A stretch of DNA of 64,000 bases, from positions 13,206,001-13,270,000 of the forward strand of contig OX387203.1 in the NCBI GenBank assembly GCA_947561715.1. Reading direction: 5' to 3'. This document shows positions 20,731 through 31,100 of this stretch, piece after piece. Under the pieces are notes generated by a model. The model was given only the letters and a program-made list of their open reading frames with translations. It had not been told where the DNA came from and ran no database searches. This DNA comes from Ascidia mentula (lineage: Eukaryota > Chordata > Ascidiacea > Phlebobranchia > Ascidiidae). Positions within the stretch are counted from its first letter, which is position 1, and every line of letters begins with the position of its first letter. Both the position numbers and the translations under genes were made by a program.

Positions 20731-21299
20731 ACGAAATCGGACGAGGTAACACGAAAAGCATACAACAATGAAACAAAATACACTATATAAATTCAAACTC
20801 TGATGAGAATTTTCAGGCAAAAAGTGCCATCTGGTGGTTGTGTACACATTATATTGTTAGCCGTTAGTGGGAGCTAAAGCAAAAATGTAAAGAAAAGTGT
20901 AAACGGGGAATATATCGACCTCTAGTGGTTGGTCCGCCGGGGAGTTCTCTTCCACGAGTGGGCGCGATTATATGGTGAGCGAAAGTAGCAAGAATAAACA
21001 GTCAACACAATAACACTAAAAATAAAAACGTTCGGGGGAAATATACCGACCCCTAGTGGTTGGTCTGTCATGTAATTTTTACCCACAGGTGGGCGTAATA
21101 TAATGGCGAGCGGTAAACAACAAGTGCGAATGGGTAAACAACAATTTAATGGCGAGCGGTAAACAACAAGTGCGAATGCTAACACAATCACAGACGGGGG
21201 GCGTTTTGCAGTTATTTATTGTGGGGCGTTTGCAGTTATTTCGGCAATTGCCGTAGATGGACTCGTACATTATTTTTAGTCAGCCGCGAGTGGGCGCTA
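20731..21299 (-). other. 3'UTR of LINE E2 with internal duplications
   Basis: Non-coding stretch after the ORF2 stop. A block around 20905-21000 (CCTCTAGTGGTTGGTC) is repeated with changes about 129 bp later (21034-21120, CCCCTAGTGGTTGGTC). A 30-bp phrase beginning ATGGCGAGCGGTAAACAAC occurs twice, near 21102 and 21149. I see no gene here; two minus-strand frames of 63-89 codons lie across the duplications and look accidental. Confidence 0.65.
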
Positions 21300-24200
21300 T
21301 TATGGGGTGTCGGTATTTGTCTGGTAAAGGTTGTTCACAACGTCGGCCAGGACCTCCTCGAGAAAGGGGTTGTCCCTATTTCGCTGTATAGATAGTTTTA
21401 AGCGTAAAGAGGTTTTGCAGGATGTTATCAAGTGCCTGGGTATGTCATTGATGGGTCGTGTGTCATGTTTGATTCTGTTTCGTGTTTTCCAGATAGTGTG
21501 TGTAAGTGAGGTATTTAAAAGTGCTCCTAATGTTTTCGTGTAAGGTGTTGTATTATGAAGTGTTGGGAAGGCGATGTGTAAAGGTGTGTCAAAAGGACAG
21601 GTGTTTAGGTTAGATAAAGTTCGAAAGACGTCGCGAATTAAGGTGAGCAGAGGTTGAATGGAAGGACAGTTGTGGAATAGGTGAGTAAATGTTTCAAAGG
21701 GGAATTTGCACAGGTAGCAGTGGGGTTGTTGGTCCAAAGGGAGGTACGATTTCTGACAATTTAGCGGTAAAATTTTATGGGTAAGCCGGTAATTGAAGGA
21801 TTTTAAATAATTCGGGAATATCGGGTGGTGGATTTGGACCCAGTCGTTGAATTGGTGAGGTGTCGTAGCGTTGTCAACAATACGGTGGTATAGGGGTTTT
21901 GTTTTGTGTGACATCAGCTCGGCTTCTGTAAGGTTCAAGGTTTTCAAAAGTTGTAACAGGAATTTGTAGTGGGGAGAGGGTGTGATTGCGTGCGGGAGAA
22001 AGTTTCTGGTTCGTAGGTGGAAAAGTTTGCTGAGGGAGAGACCAAGGTTGTATTCTATGAATGAAAGCTGTGCGGTTGTCGGGGTTTCTAAAAGGCGGTG
22101 GTTATAATATTGTTTGATAGGATAGAGAAGTGATAGGTCAGCGTAGAGGGGAATGTTTGCCGCGCCGTAACCGCCATGGTCACGACGGGCTGCCAGGATG
22201 TTAATTGGCAAGGTTGGATTGTTTGGGCCGACGACGAACTTTACCACAATGCCGTCGATCCGTTCTCGTTGCAGGGTTGGTAGGGGGTAAGTTTTAGCGA
22301 GGTATGAAATTTGGGGTAAAAGTATAGTCTTAGTGAGGATGCATTTAGAATCAAAAGTGAGAAAAGGGTTGCTGATAGATTTGGCGCGGGATTGCAAAGA
22401 GGTGACTGCCTTGTGCCATGCCGCGGTAATGTCCGATGGTGCGCCTATTGGGGTATTTAACGGTGTTATAGACTTAGGGTTCCATTTTATCTGAGATAAG
22501 GTTGGGTCGTCATGGGGGGGTCGAAGGATGGCAATCGCTTCGGTTTTGGTGGGGTTAAGTTTTAATCCGGAAAATTTACCAAAATTGTGAATGAGGCCGA
22601 GGGCTTTGGTGAGGGAATGCCGATGAGCCACCACTAGGGTGACGTCATCGGCGTAAGCGATTGCCTTGGGTGTGTTGCGGCACGGCACGGGGGTAGAATC
22701 TATAGAAGCGTTGTTTTGTAGGGCAACGAGGAGCGGATCTAGGGCAATCAGGAAGAGGTTCAGACTAAGGGGGTCACCTTGTCTGACTCCTCTCCTGATG
22801 GGAAAGTCCCTTGTGGCAAAGCCGTTTACGAAGGCCCGGGAGTTGGCGCTAGAGTGAAGTGCAGAAAGGTAATTAGTAAAGCAAGTGGGAAAGCGTTTAA
22901 GATGTAACTGGAGAAGTAGCCATGAAAAAGAAACTGAGTCGAAAGCTTTTTGAAAATCTAGGGAAACGAAGAAGGTGTCCGAATTGATTGAGGATGCGTG
23001 GTGGTGGAGATCGCGTAAGAGTAGAGTTGCGTTGGAGGTTGAAGAGCCGGGGATAGCGAATTGATTACTTGAGAGAATGTCGGGTATAAAGGGTTTCAAG
23101 CGGAGGTTCAAGAGTTTGTGTAGGATTTTTAGGTCTGTGTTTAACAAAGAAATAGGGCGGTAATTATTTAACAGGGTGGGATCGTTTTTTTTATGGATAA
23201 GGGTCAAATGTCCGAGGTTGAATTCTGATGGGGTATATGAATTAAAGTAAGAAAAATTTAGCGCGTCGGTGAGGTCGGCCCCGATCAGGTCCCAGTAGTG
23301 CGAGTAAAACTCGATGCTGAGACCGTCGGGGCCAGGGGTTTTGCCAGTGGGAAAGAGGGAAAGGGTTTGTTTAATTTCCTGTTGTGTGATGGGGCGCGAA
23401 AGTGCTTCGAGGTGCTGTTCCGGGATAGGTTTGGGAGGAATTCTAATGAAATCGTTATCAGGGCCGGGTGCTGGTAGTTGTTGGTCCGCGTAGAGGGTTT
23501 CGAAAAAATGTCGGGTATGTGAGAGGAGTTCCTTAGGAGTGGATCGAGGGAGACCGTGGTTATCCTGGAGTTCAAGTATGGGGGCGTGGCGGCGGGTGGG
23601 GATTAACTTAGAATAAAGGGTTTTATCAGCAATATTTTTAAATTGAGGGTCAGAAGAAAGGGATCGGAGGATAGATGTGCGGGATTTTGAGATGTAGAGT
23701 TCCTTAAGGGATTTTTTAGCGGATTGGAATTTATCAAAATTATCGGGTGATGGGTGGTCGTTGAGGGTTTGGCGGCAGGTTTCCAATTGTTGCTGTAGGG
23801 TTTGGGTTTCTTTGCGTGATTGTTGGGCCAGGAGTTTTGAATGGGTTTGTGTGATCTGTTTAAATTTAAATTTTAGTGTTAACCAATAGTCCAGGGGGTT
23901 GGAGTGAAGGGGAGCCAAGGTTTGCCATAAAGGGTAGATTTGTCTAAGACTTTGGGAAAACTGGGGGTCGTGAAGGGTATTTACATTATTCTTCCAGGAT
24001 CCACGGCCTCTTGGGGGTGCGGAAATGAGGTTTAAAGTTGTTAGCACTGCATCGTGATCGGAAAAGGGGCAAGGCGAAAAGGAATGGTGTTTAGGAATTA
24101 ATTGTCTTGATGTGTATAATCTATCGATGCGTGACTGGGTCCCTGGGGCGCGACGTGAGTATTGACGGAGGGTTGGGTGGAGAGTTCGAAAGGTGTCTTG

Positions 24201-24749
24201 TAGGTCAAAAGTGGAAATTAATTTAATGAGTGAATGACTTGGTTGGCGGTTGGCTGTTGGGGGGTGTCTGTCCAGGGCGGGGTCTACTACACAGTTGAAA
24301 TCACCGGCGAATACTATGGGGTGGGAAGAGGAGATATACGGGAAGAGGGAGTCGAAGAATTTGTTGTTGAATATGTAATTTTTTGTGCCGGAGGGTGCGT
24401 ATATATTAACCAAGTGAAAGGTGTGGGTCAGGGTTGATATGTCGGCCGCAATAATGCGACCTTCAGAGTCAGAAACGGAATTAAGGATTTGGAGATTGGA
24501 GGAATTCAGAAGAACTGCGACACCCCCCCAGGCAGAGCCTTTTAGAGGTGCCGAGTTTAAGAGGATGGGACCGGAAGACCATTCGGACTTCCACAGGGAT
24601 TCGGTATGGGGGGTAGAGTGAGTTTCTTCTAAGCAAAAAAGGTCAAAGTTCAAAGAGGAAAGGTACCGAAACAGGGCCCTTCTCTTGGTTGCCTGGCCTA
24701 AGCCGTTAACGTTTAACGTACATATACGTAAATAGGATGTAGGCGCCAT
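21300..24749 (-). CDS. LINE ORF2: APE endonuclease-reverse transcriptase, family II (E2)
   Basis: 1149 residues from MAPTSYLRICTLNVNGL; an upstream in-frame ATG would add 13. Domain order and key residues match the family I enzyme: LNVNGL, the catalytic Glu in LEETH (E4 and family I have LQETH), GDFNCV, SRIDRLY and SDHD in the endonuclease; GKTPGPDGL, LDFQKAFD, GVRQGDPLS and YADD in the reverse transcriptase; and the C-terminal knuckle CYLCKFPFETFTHLFHNC. It is about the same length as family I but clearly diverged, with many substitutions between motifs. ORF1 lies just upstream in the same frame, separated by its stop codon, so reinitiation or a separate start is expected. The frame is open throughout, so the enzyme could be active. 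Confidence 0.96.
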   Translation of the reverse strand: MAPTSYLRICTLNVNGLGQATKRRALFRYLSSLNFDLFCLEETHSTPHTESLWKSEWSSGPILLNSAPLKGSAWGGVAVLLNSSNLQILNSVSDSEGRIIAADISTLTHTFHLVNIYAPSGTKNYIFNNKFFDSLFPYISSSHPIVFAGDFNCVVDPALDRHPPTANRQPSHSLIKLISTFDLQDTFRTLHPTLRQYSRRAPGTQSRIDRLYTSRQLIPKHHSFSPCPFSDHDAVLTTLNLISAPPRGRGSWKNNVNTLHDPQFSQSLRQIYPLWQTLAPLHSNPLDYWLTLKFKFKQITQTHSKLLAQQSRKETQTLQQQLETCRQTLNDHPSPDNFDKFQSAKKSLKELYISKSRTSILRSLSSDPQFKNIADKTLYSKLIPTRRHAPILELQDNHGLPRSTPKELLSHTRHFFETLYADQQLPAPGPDNDFIRIPPKPIPEQHLEALSRPITQQEIKQTLSLFPTGKTPGPDGLSIEFYSHYWDLIGADLTDALNFSYFNSYTPSEFNLGHLTLIHKKNDPTLLNNYRPISLLNTDLKILHKLLNLRLKPFIPDILSSNQFAIPGSSTSNATLLLRDLHHHASSINSDTFFVSLDFQKAFDSVSFSWLLLQLHLKRFPTCFTNYLSALHSSANSRAFVNGFATRDFPIRRGVRQGDPLSLNLFLIALDPLLVALQNNASIDSTPVPCRNTPKAIAYADDVTLVVAHRHSLTKALGLIHNFGKFSGLKLNPTKTEAIAILRPPHDDPTLSQIKWNPKSITPLNTPIGAPSDITAAWHKAVTSLQSRAKSISNPFLTFDSKCILTKTILLPQISYLAKTYPLPTLQRERIDGIVVKFVVGPNNPTLPINILAARRDHGGYGAANIPLYADLSLLYPIKQYYNHRLLETPTTAQLSFIEYNLGLSLSKLFHLRTRNFLPHAITPSPHYKFLLQLLKTLNLTEAELMSHKTKPLYHRIVDNATTPHQFNDWVQIHHPIFPNYLKSFNYRLTHKILPLNCQKSYLPLDQQPHCYLCKFPFETFTHLFHNCPSIQPLLTLIRDVFRTLSNLNTCPFDTPLHIAFPTLHNTTPYTKTLGALLNTSLTHTIWKTRNRIKHDTRPINDIPRHLITSCKTSLRLKLSIQRNRDNPFLEEVLADVVNNLYQTNTDTP

Positions 24750-24809
24750 TGTGACTTTCAACGAAAACAAAAACATAAACAAAGTCACGTGGTCTTAATT
24801 TGGGTCATT

Positions 24810-26432
24810 CTAAAGGCAGGTGATGTTGAAATCATTCGGTATGACCGTTTCACAACAACATACGATTTGTTCCCCGGGCAATAGATTATAAGTGGCGCCG
24901 CAGTTGCAACTTATCAAAAGCCGTTGGCATTTTCTGTTCGTGCAGCGGGATGGGCTTGTATAAGCCTCGTCCGGAGCCCAATTGCCGCAGCGGCATTTTA
25001 AATGTAGGGTTCCGCATAAGCATACAATATTCTTGCCTGTGTACGCGGTATGGCAACATGCCGTTTTCTTCGGAATCGGTGGTGATTCGCTCTGCTTCCG
25101 TTTGCGCGAACGTACTTCAGTGAACTGCTCGTCGTCCCGCATGACCGGTTTCGGTGTGGATGTGGCCGCAGGTAATGATTGGTGTGTTGGGGTTGTAGCG
25201 GTATCGGCCAACTCGGGCCGCGGGATACGGTGATGTACCGCCTCTGGTGTCTTGCTGTCTCGAACACCGGTGACCATTGCGGCGCTAGAGGGTGATAGCG
25301 CCTCTGCAGACTTGTTGTTGTTGTGACGCGTAGTAGCGGTATTAGCCAACTCGGGCTGCGGGATGCGTCGATGTACCGCCTCTGGTGTCTTGTCTGTTAT
25401 TCCATTAACGAGCGTTGGGGCGCTAGAGAGTGGCGCCTCTGAAGACTTCACGCCGCTTCTTGTGACGTCAGTTGTCACGGTCGGGGGCGCACGGTCAACA
25501 GCTGGCTCGCCAGGTGTGACGTCAGCCGTCACAGCCGATGGCGCAGCGTCAGCGACAACAGGTGTCGTTTCGGGATTTCCACCTGGCGCGATCTTATCAG
25601 CGACGCCAGGAGTGACATCTGGCACATGCAGGTGCACAGATGTTGCGACGTCTAAGGTCGCTTGTTTGTCATGGTCCGGCGCATTATCAGCTGCCGCATT
25701 TGACGTTGTGGCGTTAGACATGTTTGCCTCTGGAGCCTTCTTATCTGGACGGTTTTCATGTTCTTGCACATTCGGCGCTTTATCGCCGGCACTTCCTTTC
25801 ACGGCTGACTGCCTTCGCTCTTCGGCTTGCCTGGCAAAGCTTGGACAGTCACTTTTAACATGGCCCATCTCCATACAAAAATCGCACTTCTTGGGCTGGC
25901 CGTTATATTTTACTTCAGCCACATTTTTGCCGAGGCGCACGCGTTCTGGAATTGGGTTGTCTTTCAACACAGAACCCTTCATAATGATAATGCGTTTGCC
26001 TCCGTAGAGGCCATAGTCATCGTTTGTTTTCCACCCTCTAATTGTAGGGGCGTATTTTGCAAAATATGCGAGTAGCGCTTGCATCGGGATGCGCGGGGGA
26101 ACCTTTGTGAGGGTCACACACTCTTCATCCTCGCAACGTGCGGTTGCGTACACAGGCTTTCCTGTCGCTCTCAGCGCCATGGCGAATTCACGGGCCTTAT
26201 CTTTTGATGGGCAGTAAAATTTAACTCTGCCATTCGAGAATTGTAATAGACCTTCAAGGAAGGTCCGCCAGCGAATGTTATGTTGGCGCAACAAAGCCAA
26301 AATCTCTGGACGCTTCAGCCCTGGGTTGAAACGGGCGTCTACCTCCAAGTTTTCATCCGTATCAAACGGATCTTTTACTGGCACAGATCGGGCCGCCACA
26401 CTGGGCCCGGCTACAGCTTTTGCAAAATTCAT
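24810..26432 (-). CDS. LINE ORF1: CCHC zinc-knuckle RNA-binding protein, family II (E2)
   Basis: 540 residues from MNFAKAVAGPS; an in-frame ATG 11 codons upstream is less likely because only the MNF start lines up with family I. The N-terminal region shares DPFDTD, ARFNPGLK and YGGKR with family I. The zinc knuckle CDFCMEMGHVKSDC lies at 183-196. A long Thr/Ala/Pro-rich middle contains two KTPEAVHxRIPxPELA(D/N)TATT repeats. The C-terminal cysteine-rich domain (CCHTAYTGKNIVCLC onward) has 14 cysteines and ends in NDFNITCL. The knuckle and basic patches point to RNA binding; the cysteine-rich tail is not a domain I can name. Confidence 0.93.
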   Translation of the reverse strand: MNFAKAVAGPSVAARSVPVKDPFDTDENLEVDARFNPGLKRPEILALLRQHNIRWRTFLEGLLQFSNGRVKFYCPSKDKAREFAMALRATGKPVYATARCEDEECVTLTKVPPRIPMQALLAYFAKYAPTIRGWKTNDDYGLYGGKRIIIMKGSVLKDNPIPERVRLGKNVAEVKYNGQPKKCDFCMEMGHVKSDCPSFARQAEERRQSAVKGSAGDKAPNVQEHENRPDKKAPEANMSNATTSNAAADNAPDHDKQATLDVATSVHLHVPDVTPGVADKIAPGGNPETTPVVADAAPSAVTADVTPGEPAVDRAPPTVTTDVTRSGVKSSEAPLSSAPTLVNGITDKTPEAVHRRIPQPELANTATTRHNNNKSAEALSPSSAAMVTGVRDSKTPEAVHHRIPRPELADTATTPTHQSLPAATSTPKPVMRDDEQFTEVRSRKRKQSESPPIPKKTACCHTAYTGKNIVCLCGTLHLKCRCGNWAPDEAYTSPSRCTNRKCQRLLISCNCGATYNLLPGEQIVCCCETVIPNDFNITCL

Positions 26433-26520
26433 AATGCAAAACAAAATATGGTGCGTCAAAGACAATAGAACACACCCTGGCCGCTTGCCGCCTAACCACT
26501 ACCAAACAATACGAAATAGT

Positions 26521-26536
26521 GGCCCTAAAAAGGGCC
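26521..26536 (-). other. 5'UTR hairpin of LINE E2
   Basis: GGCCCT-TTTT-AGGGCC perfect inverted repeat on the LINE strand, preceded by AGCCAGCCC, about 90 nt before the ORF1 start. The loop differs from family I (TTTT against a CT-centred loop), while the arms still pair. Confidence 0.5.
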
Positions 26537-26715
26537 GGGCTGGCTAAACAAGCGACCTCAAGAATCTCCTCCAAACACATTCACAGCTGACAATTAAGTT
26601 TCAAAAGAAGTTCCAAAAAATAAACTGGTAAATTCTTCCGATAACTGCCTTGAACAACTTTAAATGATTTAATAGAGAAAATAGCTTGTCGAAACAGTAG
26701 GTAACTCACGTATGA

Positions 26716-27814
26716 TGCTTGCCTTAGTCAAATAGAATGTCGACTGGTGGGAGAGGGTCGGAGCTTGGCCTGGTGGGCACTTGGAGTGGTTGCGACATGG
26801 CGAGCACGTGGAATGGCAATTTTCAACACTGAGAGTGCAGCGGTAATTACCACGCTTGCAACGACAGAAAAGTATGCCTGCCGCTGTACAGTAATTAGGC
26901 ATAATGAGCACGAGTCGTCGTCGACGCGGCAACGACGGCAGGGGGTCTTTGCAAACGATTAAGTAGTCAAAAAGTAGCCCGGTCAGGGCGTGATGCTTAC
27001 CTTATTCAAATAGAATGTCGACTGGTGGGAGAGGGTCGGAGCTTGGCCTGGTGGGCACTTGGAGTGGTTGCGACATGGCGAGCACGTGGAATGGCAATTT
27101 TCAACACTGAGAGTGCAGCGGTAATTACCACGCTTGCAACGACAGAAAAGTATGCCTGCCGCTGTACAGTAATTAGGCATAATGAGCACGAGTCGTCGTC
27201 GACGCGGCAACGACGGCAGGGGGTCTTTGCAAACGATTAAGTAGTCAAAAAGTAGCCCGGTCAGGGCGTGATGCTTACCTTATTCAAATAGAATGTCGAC
27301 TGGTGGGAGAGGGTCGGAGCTTGGCCTGGTGGGCACTTGGAGTGGTTGCGACATGGCGAGCACGTGGAATGGCAATTTTCAACACTGAGAGTGCAGCGGT
27401 AATTACCACGCTTGCAACGACAGAAAAGTATGCCTGCCGCTGTACAGTAATTAGGCATAATGAGCACGAGTCGTCGTCGACGCGGCAACGACGGCAGGGG
27501 GTCTTTGCAAACGATTAAGTAGTCAAAAAGTAGCCCGGTCAGGGCGTGATGCTTACCTTATTCAAATAGAATGTCGACTGGTGGGAGAGGGTCGGAGCTT
27601 GGCCTGGTGGGCACTTGGAGTGGTTGCGACATGGCGAGCACGTGGAATGGCAATTTTCAACACTGAGAGTGCAGCGGTAATTACCACGCTTGCAACGACA
27701 GAAAAGTATGCCTGCCGCTGTACAGTAATTAGGCATAATGAGCACGAGTCGTCGTCGACGCGGCAACGACGGCAGGGGGTCTTTGCAAACGATTAAGCAG
27801 TCAAAAAGTAGCCC
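26716..27814 (-). repeat. Satellite array 4: 278-bp units, four copies
   Basis: Four units of the short type with a 278-bp period (the same frame recurs at 26983, 27261 and 27539). They lack the CRE-containing insert. Diagnostic bases are GTACAGTAATTAGGC, AAGTAGTCAAAAAG and CCCGGTCAGGG; the last unit differs by one base (AAGCAGTC). This is the only single-unit array in the window, with no higher-order alternation. The right end carries CTTAGTCAAATAG, also found at the same place next to E4. The left end stops after GTAGCCC at the 3' end of LINE E3. Confidence 0.95.
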
Positions 27815-27848
27815 AATTCTATTTTATTCGGGCGGGCTAACAGCCGCC
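27815..27848 (-). other. 3' terminal hairpin and AATAAA of LINE E3
   Basis: GGCGGCT-GTT-AGCCCGCC (27848-27831 on the LINE strand), then CGAATAAAATA with AATAAA at 27828-27823. Identical in this part to E1, although the rest of the two 3'UTRs has diverged strongly, which argues that the terminus is constrained. Confidence 0.6.
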
Positions 27849-28184
27849 ACCACGAATATCACACAAAATTGTTGAAGGGAAGGAGGGAAATGGGGAGAAA
27901 TTCATTAAAAGGAGGGCGCAAAGTAAACAAAAGGTACAATAATGGCGAGACGAAAAGGCACAATGAAAATATACAGTTACAGACACCTAGGGCGCTGCAC
28001 GAAAAAATACACAAATAAGGACGACCGGAAATTACGAAAAATTATACAGTTGCAGACGACAAGGACGCTGCACGAGAAAAAAAAGACAATACACTATTGG
28101 GGACGACAAAAGTACGGAATAATTCAGAGTGTTGCAGACGACAAATTTTATATTATGTATGTGTTGGTTGCCCGGGGGATGGGT
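27849..28184 (-). other. 3'UTR of LINE E3
   Basis: AT-rich non-coding stretch. A phrase starting ATACAGTT(A/G)CAGACG and ending in CGCTGCACGA(A/G)AAAA occurs at 27971 and again at 28044, so part of the 3'UTR is an imperfect 73-bp tandem duplication. A + strand 83-codon frame spans it and shows no domain. Confidence 0.65.
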
Positions 28185-31100
28185 TTAAATTAAATACTGG
28201 ACGACGTCGGCCAAGACACCTTCGAGGTCGGCATTCGACCTGCTCCGTTGTAAAGTAAGTCGAAAGTTCACAGTGTGTTTCAGGGTCCGGATCAGGTGTT
28301 GGGGTACGTTAATTAAAGGGCGGGGGTCGTGTTTAATGCGATTCCGAGTCTTCCAAATGGTGTGGGTGAGGGATGTATTTAATAGAGCTACAATGGTTGA
28401 GGAGTATGGATTGTCTGACAGGGGGGTTTTAGGGAAAGTTAGGTAACTGGGGGTGTCGAAATATGTAAAGGTGTTATTGAGGAGGGAATTTAGGGTGTTT
28501 TTAACAAGGGATAAAAGTGGCTGTATAGTGGGGCAGGTGTGGAAAAGGTGGCTAAAGGTTTCCAGGGGGTAATTGCAAAGATGGCATTGGGGGTCTAAAT
28601 CGAGGGGGAGATAGGACTTCTGGCATTTCAAGGGGAGGATTTTGTGGACTAGTCTATAGTTGAATGTTTTGAGGTAATTGGGAAAGATGGGGTGATGAAT
28701 TTGGGACCAGTCGGTGTGGAAAAAGGGGTGCTGGGAATCATTTATTAATCGGGTGTAAAGGGGTTTGGATTTGGGACAAAGCAGTTCTTGTTCGGAGGGA
28801 CTAAAGGAATTGATAAGGGAGAGAATATGTTGATAGTGAGTGGAGGGTGTTGTGGCGTGGGGGAGGTTATTTCTTAGTCTGAGGCTGTATAAATTTGATA
28901 GGGGGAGGCCGAGATTATATTCCAAGAGGGAGAGTTGGGGGGTTGTTGGGGTGTCCAAGATTCGATGTTTATAGTAATTTTTGACAGAAAAGAGAATGGA
29001 TAGGTCAGCATAGAGGGGTATATTTGCCGCGCCGTAACCACCAAGGTCACGGCGGGCTGCCAGGATGTTGATGGGCAAAGTTGGTAAATTTGGGCCTCCG
29101 ACAAAGCTTGCCACAATGCCGTCGACCCGCTCTCGTTGCTGGGGTGGTAGGGGGTAAATTTTAGCCAAATAGGAAATTTCGGGTAAGAGTAAAGTTTTAG
29201 AGAGAATGCATTTAGAATCGAAAGTGAGAAAGGGGTTGCTAATAGATTTGGCGCGGGTTTGCAAAGAGGAAATTGCTTTGTGCCAGGCCGCTTTTATGAC
29301 TGAGGGTGCGCCGATGGGAATATTTAACGGTGTAATTTTGTCCGGGTTCCATTTAATTTGATTTAAAAGGGGGTCGTCTGAGAGAGGGTGGAGGATGGCA
29401 ATTGCTTCTGTTTTGGCGGGGTTCAGTTTAAGACCGGTGAATTTAGAAAATTTATTAATAAGTGACAGGGCGTTACAGAGGGACTGCCGATGCGCCACCA
29501 CGAGGGTGACGTCATCGGCGTAAGCAATTGCCTTGGGAATATTGCGGCATGGCACAGGGGTCGAAATGATAGAGGGGGTGTTTTGGAGGGCAACGAGTAA
29601 CGGGTCTAAAGCAATCAGAAAGAGGTTCAGACTAAGGGGGTCTCCTTCTCTGACACCTCTCCTGATGGGAAAATCCCTTGTGGCGAAGCCATTGACGAAG
29701 ACCCGGGAGTGGGCGCTGGAGTGAAGAGCAGAAAGATATTGAGTAAAGAGAGGGGGAAAGCGTTTAAGATTTAATTGAAGGAGTAACCATGGGAAGGAAA
29801 TAGAGTCAAAGGCTTTTTGAAAATCGAGAGAAACGAAAAATGTGTTCGAATTGATTGAGGAAGCGTGAGAGTGTAAGTCGCGAAGAAGTGTGGTTGCGTC
29901 TGAGGTAGAGGATCCGGGGGTAGCAAATTGGTTGTGGGAGAGTATTGAAGTGATAAAGGGCTTGATACGGAGGTTAAGGATTTTATGGAGGATTTTGAGG
30001 TCGGTATTAAGTAAAGAAATAGGGCGGTAATTGGTCAAAAGGGTGGGGTCGTTTTTCTTGTGAATAATTGTTATATGGCCGAGATTAAATTCCAATGGGG
30101 TATAGGCGTTTTGGTAGGAGAAGTTAAGGGCTTGGGTAAGGTCGGACCCGATTAGGTCCCAGCAACGAGTATAAAACTCGATGCTGAGCCCATCGGGCCC
30201 GGGGGTTTTGTTAGGGGAAAAGAGGGAAAGGGCTTTTTTTACTTCGGACATTGTGATGGGGGCTGAGAGGGAATCTAGGTACTGATCAGGGATTAATTTA
30301 GAAGGAAGTTGGGCAAATTGGTCACTGGGGGGCGGCAAGGGAAGTTGTTGGGATGTGTATAAGTCTGTGTAAAATTTGCGGGTGTGTTCTAGTATTTCCT
30401 TGGGGGTTGTGAGAGGGAGTCCATGGGGGTCTTGAAATTCGAGGATGGGGGGTTTGCGACGTGAAGGGAAAAGCTGGGAATAGAGAGTTTTATCGGCTAT
30501 GTTTTTGAATTGGGGATCGGAGGAGAGGGATTTCATAAGTGAGGAGCGGGCATTGGAAAGGTATGTATTATTTAGGGACTTTTTGAGGGATTGGAATTGG
30601 GCTAAGTTTTGTGGGGTCGGGTAATCATTCACTTTTTGGCGGGAGGATTCGAACTGCTGGTGAAGGAGGAGGGTTTCGGTGCGGTGGGATTGTGCTAAAC
30701 GTTTTGAATGGGCTTGGATGAGGGATTTAATTTTAGTTTTCAGGGTGAGCCAGAAGTCCATGGGATTGGGGTGTAAGGGACCTAAGGTTTGCCAGAGGGG
30801 GTAATGTTGGGATAAATCTATTTGAAAGTCAGGGTCAAGGAGGGTAGATGTGTTATTCTTCCAGGAGCCTTTGCCCCTGGGAGGAGAGGAAATGATGTTG
30901 AGGGTGAGGGTAACTAAATCATGGTCGGAGAAGGGGCATGGAGTAAAGGTATGTTGCTTCGGGATCAATGGAGGGGAAATATAAACTCTGTCTATTCGGG
31001 ATTGGGTACCAGGGGCGCGACGGGAGAATTGGCAAAGGGAGGGATAAAGAGCACGAAAGGAGTCTTGGAGTTTGAAGGTGGATAATAAATTAATTAAAGG

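Larger units (their letters stand above)
20697..26715 (-). mobile_element. LINE E2 (family II), complete, ORFs open
   Basis: Complete LINE of about 6.0 kb with the same order as E1 but clearly diverged in sequence: 5'UTR (26433-26715), ORF1, 21-nt spacer to the longest ORF2 frame, ORF2 and a longer 3'UTR (about 600 nt). The 3' end CCCCGAATAAAATATTAAT joins GGGCTAC of the satellite, the same base as in E1 and E3. The 5' end reads AAGCATCATACGTGAG. Both ORFs are uninterrupted. Array 3 lies on its 3' side and the 278-bp array on its 5' side. Confidence 0.95.
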
